A stretch of DNA of 64,000 nucleotides from Pisaster brevispinus (taxonomy: Eukaryota; Echinodermata; Asteroidea; Forcipulatida; Asteriidae): positions 19,993,000-20,056,999 of the forward strand of contig JAMKCF010000008.1 in assembly GCA_023634235.1 (NCBI GenBank), in the 5' to 3' direction. Both the position numbers and the translations under genes were made by a program. Numbering within the stretch: position 1 is the first letter of the stretch; every line of letters begins with the position of its first letter. This document shows, one piece after another, positions 59,101 to 64,000 of the stretch. The notes beneath the pieces were generated by a model that made no database searches, was not told where the DNA came from, and saw nothing but the letters and a program-made list of their open reading frames with translations.

Positions 59101-61637
59101 GTTTGCAACAAATTTGTTTATTTCTTGTACACTCTACTGTCAGCGTGGGCTAGACGTGACATGTTAAGCAACATTTAATCAGATGAAAAACATAGATTAA
59201 ACTTGTGATTTAGTGTTTTTCCAGTTTTCCCACTAAAATGTTGGGAGTGTTTGTAACAGATTTGTTTGTAACTTGTTTGACCTACAGTCGGCGTGGCCTA
59301 GACATCATCAATCTAGACAACCCAAGCATCCGTTTTCCTAGAGTCAAGAGGAAGGGTATGATGAAGTGGGATGTGAGCGTGGTGGAATGGAACCCCCACC
59401 CTGACAGACACAAGGAGTTTGTGACGGCAGTAAGTTGTAATCAAATAGAATTTGGGTTGAACAAAGAAAAATTGACTATTAAAAAAGAGAGGCCGCCAAC
59501 ATCAGGGGCTAGATATCTCAGCTGGTAGAGCGCCGGCACGTTAATCTGGATGTCACAGGTTCAAGTCCTGCTGCAGTAAATTTTCTTTGTTCAGCCCCAA
59601 ATTATTAAAAAATGTACTTGAAGAAAGTTTCCCTTATGGTTTATTATTCAAATAGAATTTGAAAAGCAAATTTAAATAAATGTAAGGAGCGATGCTGCTG
59701 GGGCAGGATTTGGGCCCAATTTCACAGCGCTGCTTAAGCACAAAAAAATAATTAAGCTGAACACACCTACACCACATGTATGCTTACCAGAATAAGGTTA
59801 CCAGCTAAAATGTCATTTTACGTGTATCATGTGTCACTTGTATTCTGCTCATTTTTGCTAAGCAGAAATATTTTAAGCAATGTTTTCAGCTTAGCAGATA
59901 GATGAATTTGAGCCCTGGCAGCTAAAATATCCTGTTTACACAACAGTTTTAATTTTTTGTTATGTTTTGCTTAGCAGATAATTTTTAAGCATTATTCTCT
60001 GCTTAAGCAGATCTATGAAATTGGGCCCAGGATTTGGACGTATACGCTCTTAAAAGTGCCAGAATAAGGTTACCAGCCAAAATACTGTGACAGGTATCCA
60101 GCTTATTTTTGCTAAGCAGAGAAAATTTTCTGCACAAGCAGCCCGTTGAACTTGGACCCTGGCCTGAAACTTGGAGGCAAAAGCCTCCATGCACCTCATC
60201 GTTGTCGTGGTGCCCCTTGGAATGTTCCAGTATAAATTTATATTTCCCTCTTAGAGGTGCCATCTACTTGAGGGGAAAAAAGCCTTACCCTTACAGGGTA
60301 CCGACTACCTAAAACCCATGCGGGTAGCCTCTGGGTCTGAATTGGGGGCGGGGGGGGGGGGGGGGGAGTGCACAAGACCACAGGACTTGTTCACAATTGT
60401 TACTGGACCAGAATTGTTTTCACAAGAACAGAATCAAAATGATTGAAAAACTTTCTACTCAGTTTAACATTTACTTGCAAACTGTTTTTAATTGAACAGT
60501 ATTAGGAAAGATTTATCTCATTTTTCATACATGTCGTATGGGCAAGCAGGCCCCTATACTTTGACACTCAACAGAGTTTAAAGCGTAGAGTGCCGGCATG
60601 TTTCCGGTGGTCGTTGGTCCAAATCCCGCTCCAGTAAATGTTTCAATTGTTCAACTCCAAATTATTAAAAGAAAATTCAGTAAACATTTGAGCATCTTTT
60701 TTTATGACATAGTGAGCTATTGATACTCTCAAATGAAATTACAAGACTGCCGGACTTGTCCTGTCCTGAGTTTACTGGCCTGACACTAAAATTACTGGCC
60801 TTACCCCTGATGAAATTATTACACAACAAATAACTAACTACTTTGCTTACCCTGACTGACTCAAATCCTCCAAAACCCATTTCTAGGTTTTTCTAAGAAG
60901 AAGAAGAAGAAAAAAAAACTAAAGTAGTAAACTTGAGGGTACAACAATGTCTAAAACTCTTTTTGGGAGGAGTGTCGGCTCTGAGAAGAACCGGTGTGGT
61001 CTCAACGTTTCCAACAGTATACTTTGCTTGTGTCAGGAGACAAGGTTCTTGTCTTCTTCTCTTTACACTTCAGCTCTGCGTCGCCAATCCAACCAAGTTT
61101 GACTTGAGTAGGCCTAGTCATTTCACTAACTTTAGCAAGATGCCCGAACTTCAAATTTTTGAGAGTCAAAGAGGCTGTGAATAAACAAGTAAATAAGAAG
61201 TATCGAACAAGTCAGAACAATGTTTTAAAAGAACATAATAACAATTCAAAAGTAGAACTTTTGTATTAAATTTTCAACTTTTGTTGTTGTTTGGTTTCAA
61301 ATTAATTTGTTTCCATAAAAGAAGAAAGACTTTGGTCATCGTTATTTCAAAAAATAAACTTTGAAATTTTCAGACTCAATGCTTTGTTTTTGAAAGGGCA
61401 AGGGCACTAAGGGGTTTTCTCCTTGGTGAAGGGCACCTCTATTATGAGGAACTTGTAAATTCCTATTGGAACATTTCAAGGGGCACCAAGGCAATGACCT
61501 CCGTGAAGTATCAGTCCTGTAAATGCAGTTTTTGTTTCCCTTTTCCCCCAGTCTAACCAGGTTGCTGATATCTACGTCCAACACCATAATGACTGGGTTC
61601 AACAGCACTCATTGAAAGCACATACAAGAGCTATCAG
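56110..61637 (+). CDS. WDR59: WDR59 (GATOR2 subunit), first four coding exons, partial
   Basis: Exons 56110-56169, 58233-58282, 59288-59429 and 61552-61637, all GT-AG and in phase (112 aa plus 2 nt). WDR59 is a structural WD40 subunit of GATOR2 on the lysosome, which opposes GATOR1 and so allows amino-acid activation of mTORC1. The start MATRWGNNENVSVEFYQETQ, then ATAMAVDSTGGFALLAG, RRGLDIINLDNP, MMKWDVSVVEWNPHPDR and SNQVADIYV...HTRAI follow the human N-terminus block by block (first blade of the propeller). The rest of the protein (about 900 residues, including the RWD and C-terminal zinc regions) lies beyond 64000; the next exon was not found in the window. Start context AAAATATGG; no upstream ATG in frame was needed. 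Confidence 0.93.
57183..57592. repeat. Dispersed repeat family E, long copy, WDR59 intron 1
   Basis: Contains GACCGGACAAGTCCGGCAGT, CTTGTGTTTTTCAATTGAAT, CTCATTTTGATTCTGGTCTT and GAGCCCTG near its end. Reverse copies are at 60350-60810 and 63313-63662. Confidence 0.65.
57713..58088 (+). repeat. Full-length tRNA-Leu-derived SINE (family A), WDR59 intron 1
   Basis: The head (57713-57800) has tRNA-Leu architecture: ATGGCCGAGCGGGTAAGAGC (A box), CCAGACTCAAGCTCTGG (anticodon arm, CAA) and GGGTTGGAGTCCTGG (B box), with TGTCATG/CATGACA acceptor ends. It is followed by a ~230-bp body and an ATAATAATAATAATAG tail. Promoter sites match RNA polymerase III type 2. Reverse relatives: 42355-42712, 58628-58925, 62125-62335. 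Confidence 0.85.
58628..58925 (-). repeat. tRNA-Leu-type SINE (family A), WDR59 intron 2
   Basis: Reverse copy: TTGCTCAAGGACACAAACTT, GTGTCATGACCGGTATCC, then CACCAGAACTTGAGTCTG (anticodon arm). The 3' tail side begins AATAATAATGAATGAAT. Confidence 0.75.
59500..59600 (+). repeat. tRNA-like SINE head (family B), WDR59 intron 3
   Basis: ATCTCAGCTGGTAGAGCGCC (A box), an anticodon-like arm CCGGCACGTTAATCTGG, B box GGTTCAAGTCCTGC, then TTTTCTTTGTTCAGCCCCAA. A degraded copy is at 60575-60665. I do not call it a functional tRNA: the acceptor stem does not pair and the tail is the shared SINE tail. Confidence 0.7.
59711..60170. repeat. GGGCCCAATTTCA fold-back repeats, two or three adjacent copies, WDR59 intron 3
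   Basis: The first copy runs from GGGCCCAATTTCACAGCGCT to GATCTATGAAATTGGGCCCA (59711-60030) with inverted ends. A further partial copy follows (60055-60170). Internal GAATAAGGTTACCAGC.AAAAT and TTTTTGCTAAGCAGA are repeated. Confidence 0.7.
60172..60300. repeat. Dispersed repeat family D, WDR59 intron 3
   Basis: AAAGCCTCCATGCACC, GTGGTGCCCCTTGGAATGTT and CCTCTTAGAGGTGCC match the 5.6 and 7.7 kb copies. It directly follows a GGGCCC-type repeat, as at 8.7 kb. Confidence 0.6.
60350..60810. repeat. Family E (reverse) with a family B SINE fragment inside, WDR59 intron 3
   Basis: ACTGGACCAGAATTGTTTTC, AGAATCAAAATGATTG, then SINE words at 60575-60665 (GTAGAGTGCCGGCATG, CCAAATCCCGCTCCAGTAAA), then AAGACTGCCGGACTTGTCCT. 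The SINE appears inserted in the family E copy. A poly-G run precedes it at about 60344-60366. Confidence 0.6.
61372..61525. repeat. Dispersed repeat family D (reverse), end of WDR59 intron 3
   Basis: GAAGGGCACCTCTATTATGA, GGAACATTTCAAGGGGCACC and GTGAAGTATCAG match the other copies in reverse. It ends about 25 bp before the pyrimidine tract of exon 4. Confidence 0.6.
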
Positions 61638-61674
61638 GTACGTCATGACCAATTGACCATTAACCCTTTCCCTA

Positions 61675-61858
61675 CGATAGGCAATTTTTCATCTGACTGC
61701 ATTCATAGCCCCTCTTCCTTACCATAGCCGACTTTAGTCGACTGCACTCATACCCCCTCTTCTGCACCATAAGCAACTTTAGTCGACTGTACTCAATACC
61801 CTCTCTTCTGTACCATAGGTTACTTTAGTCCACTGCACTCATACCCCCTCTTCCTACA
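61675..61858 (+). repeat. ~45-bp minisatellite, about four units, WDR59 intron 4
   Basis: ACTTTAGTCGACTGCACTCA followed by TACCCCCTCTTCTGCACC, with the ACTTTAGTC word at 61731, 61776 and 61822; a degraded unit precedes. It starts about 40 bp after the exon 4 donor. Confidence 0.85.
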
Positions 61859-62124
61859 TGTAGTTGTGCTTCTTTTGCAGTCAGGATCAGTAAATTTGAG
61901 TCGGTACCTTGATCGCAAGTCGGTCGAGCGATTAGTTGATGCATTTGTGTCATCAAAACTTGACTATTTAAAAAAAAAAAATTCTATGAGATATCGCCCA
62001 ACTCGGACGGCCACTTCAAGGTGAGGGCTACACTTACATGTAACTGATTTGGGCTGTCGACCCAGATCAACTGTCACCAGGGGCACGTTGCCACCTACTC
62101 CCTTCACAGTCTGTAAGGATGTAT

Positions 62125-62335
62125 GCAAGGGTATCATCCACTAGGAGCCTGGTTGGCAAAGCAGAGTGCACTACCTTCCCAACTTTTTACGAAGCAATTA
62201 TGGTTAAGTGCCTTGCTCAAGGACACAAGTGTCATTACCGAGATTCGAACCCACATTCTGCTGCTGACAACACCAGAGCTTGGGTACAATGAACTAAACT
62301 GCTCGGCCGCCCACGACACGCCATGATAGCCTTCT
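62125..62335 (-). repeat. tRNA-Leu-type SINE (family A), WDR59 intron 4
   Basis: Reverse copy with GCCTTGCTCAAGGACACAAG, GTCATTACCGAGATTCGAAC (B box side) and GCTCGGCCGC (A box side). Confidence 0.7.
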
Positions 62336-62898
62336 ACTTGGTCTTCCAGACTTGGATATTAATAAGTTCAGCAGCTAGGCTGGTGTCCTGATGTAAAAAA
62401 CATGTTACTGGTATTTGATTTACATTTTGAGACTGTTACCAATTTGTTCAATTTTACCTTGAGTATGCAGTTTGTATGTAGTTTCCTACGAGCTGTTTAT
62501 GTTATTGTTTTTAGGCGCTGTTTTGTTAAGTAAGGAAACAGAAGCACTTTTCACCCTGGAAATTCCATGGAGAATACAATGAAATGATATTATAGTAAGA
62601 AGAAGGACACGTCAAGTCTTGACGCTCATGGCGTGGTACAAAACATAAAAAATTAAAGTAACAACATTCCAAAACAACGGTATCCAATAACAAAATACAA
62701 AGTCAATATCGTACACTAGGCAAGCTACATGTACCAGCACATGGAGTTGTAGTTCAAATGTCACTACATGTATTCAGGAAGAGATGGGTTTTAAAGCAAC
62801 TTTGAAATCGCTAAGGGTAGATAGGCTACGTATTCTGAAATTGGTTGACCGTTTCACACTTAATAATAATGACGTCTTGTACAGTGCCGGTATTCACA

Positions 62899-63242
62899 AA
62901 AGTGCTCATGGCGCTTGCTCCACTAATAGACCCCTTGCATATGGCGTCCCAATGCCAAACAGCGCCCTCACTGAGGTCAAAGGAAGGCCTATCATTGACT
63001 GAAAGTTGTGCGGGGCTCATACATGCGCGCACGATTTCATTGATTGGCCTCAGCAATACTGGCCAATGCAAGGCGCTTGCTCCACTAAAAGACACCTTGC
63101 ATCTGGCGTCCCAAGCCCAAACAGCGCCCTCACTGAGGCCAAAGGAAGGCCTATCATTGGCTGAGTGTTGTGCGGAGCGCATACGCAAGCACGTTTTTTT
63201 GTTTTTGTTAGGCCTCATCGATGGCGGCCAATGCAAGGGGTC
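62899..63242 (+). repeat. 162-bp tandem duplication, WDR59 intron 4
   Basis: GCGCTTGCTCCACTAA occurs at 62911 and 63073. Both units continue with CCTTGCAT.TGGCGTCCCAA, CAGCGCCCTCACTGAGG and AAAGGAAGGCCTATCATTG. Overlapping open frames on both strands (62826-63261) come from this repeat and are not genes. Confidence 0.88.
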
Positions 63243-63312
63243 TATACAGTTCCTTTGCTAATGTCATCTAATGGTGCAAATGCAAGAAAAGGTGAAAAAG
63301 GGATGCTGCATC

Positions 63313-63662
63313 AGGGCTTGAATTTGGAAGAAATATCCACAAGACTGCAGGGCTTGTAGCTCAAAATTTGTACTGGACCAGAACTTATTTAACAAGACCA
63401 GAATCAAAATGAGTTGAACAAGCACTAAGAAAAAAACCTCATTTGTCTTTTGTGTTGCACTTCTATACTGAAGAGAATTGAAATATATATTTATCATAAT
63501 CATAGTCATTATTTTTTCACAAAAAATATCACACAATGAGGTAGCCTATTATTATTCAATAGAAAAACACAAGACTGCCGGGCTTGTTCAGTTATGAGTT
63601 TACTGGCCCGAGGCTGAAACCACTGGCCCCGGGTCTGCGATCCAGTGTTAGTTTTTGAGCCC
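63313..63662. repeat. Dispersed repeat family E (reverse), WDR59 intron 4
   Basis: CACAAGACTGCAGGGCTTGT, TACTGGACCAGAACTTATTT, CAGAATCAAAATGAG and, at the far end, GACTGCCGGGCTTGTTCAGT and TTTTTGAGCCCTG. Confidence 0.65.
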
Positions 63663-64000
63663 TGTGCATAAAAACAGCTTTAGATTGAACAGTAATCCAA
63701 AATCTTTATGGAAATTAGTTGAAATATTCATTAAAAAGATGTGTCTTCAAGGCTGTTTTGAACATGTCTGTTGTCTGAATGGCTCTGATGGAATGTGGGA
63801 GACCATTCCAGACCTTCCCCGCAGCTACCTGAACAGAATGGGACTTGACTTGCTACCCCTGGCAAGTTCCCGGGAACTAGCCACTCTTCCCAATAAACAC
63901 ATGTAGCTAACTTTGCCTAGGAGTAGGGTCAAGTTAGATGGCCAGGAGTTAGCATACTCAATGTATCCATGATTATTGCGGCAAGTGTGATTTGGATATG
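63663..64000. other. Right end of the window, WDR59 intron 4
   Basis: No WDR59 exon recognised. AAAAGATGTGTCTTCAAGGC and GGAATGTGGGAGACCATTCC look like the body of a SINE-type repeat, but no complete second copy is present in the window to prove it. Confidence 0.4.

Noticed and set aside
59505..59580. tRNA gene
   Set aside because: A and B boxes are present, but the acceptor stem does not pair and the sequence continues into a tail shared with other SINE copies.
62826..63261. 136-138-codon frames on both strands
   Set aside because: They run through the 162-bp tandem duplication in a WDR59 intron; the encoded repeat has no known domain.
61638..64000. WDR59 exon 5
   Set aside because: No block resembling the next WD40 segment (DLDW...) with splice sites was found; only repeats are present.

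Overview
The window is animal nuclear DNA: spliced genes with GT-AG introns and short exons, AT-rich introns, SINEs, fold-back MITEs, a Helitron and several minisatellites. The gene families, the tRNA-Leu-type SINEs and the very abundant ACATGTACATGT-like words suggest a marine invertebrate deuterostome, and I would guess an echinoderm such as a sea star. The phylum is an inference; the sequence alone does not prove it.

Layout. 1-9078: no gene recognised; it holds a 1.16 kb terminal-inverted-repeat DNA transposon carrying a broken Myb/SANT gene (1351-2511) and small dispersed repeats. 9079-14581 (minus): the first three coding exons of an MTSS1/MTSS2-type I-BAR protein; the rest of that gene is not seen and probably lies to the left. 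15272-15420: two long, almost perfect palindromes placed 5 bp apart. 16.6-17.0 kb: a GC-richer patch with two orphan candidate first exons. 20761-29315 (minus): a complete ZNFX1 coding region (two coding exons, 2232 aa) with a long NF-X1 zinc-finger array. 30561-33408: a second inverted-repeat transposon with a Helitron nested inside it (31382-33057). 33.4-40.5 kb: no gene, but a 16-bp minisatellite. 40582-49126 (plus): CENP-T in nine coding exons, 644 aa. 50463-54735 (minus): mitochondrial ribosome-binding factor A (RBFA) in five coding exons. 56110 to beyond the right end (plus): the first four exons of WDR59, a GATOR2 subunit.

The five genes do unrelated jobs: actin/membrane curvature, antiviral or small-RNA helicase, kinetochore, mitoribosome maturation and mTORC1 nutrient signalling. 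They are not an operon. CENPT and RBFA are tail to tail, and RBFA and WDR59 are head to head. Human MTSS2, CENPT and WDR59 all lie on 16q22-q23, so part of this linkage may be ancestral.

The most unusual features are a ~424-bp inverted duplication of the RBFA promoter and first exon, in which the copy's start codon reads ATA; a CENP-T gene whose last coding exon has been copied twice into its own 3' flank and whose N-terminus carries three TPxxL motifs; the paired palindromes; and the Helitron-in-transposon nest with readable termini. All exon calls come from reading splice sites and family similarity by eye; no alignment or transcript data were available.
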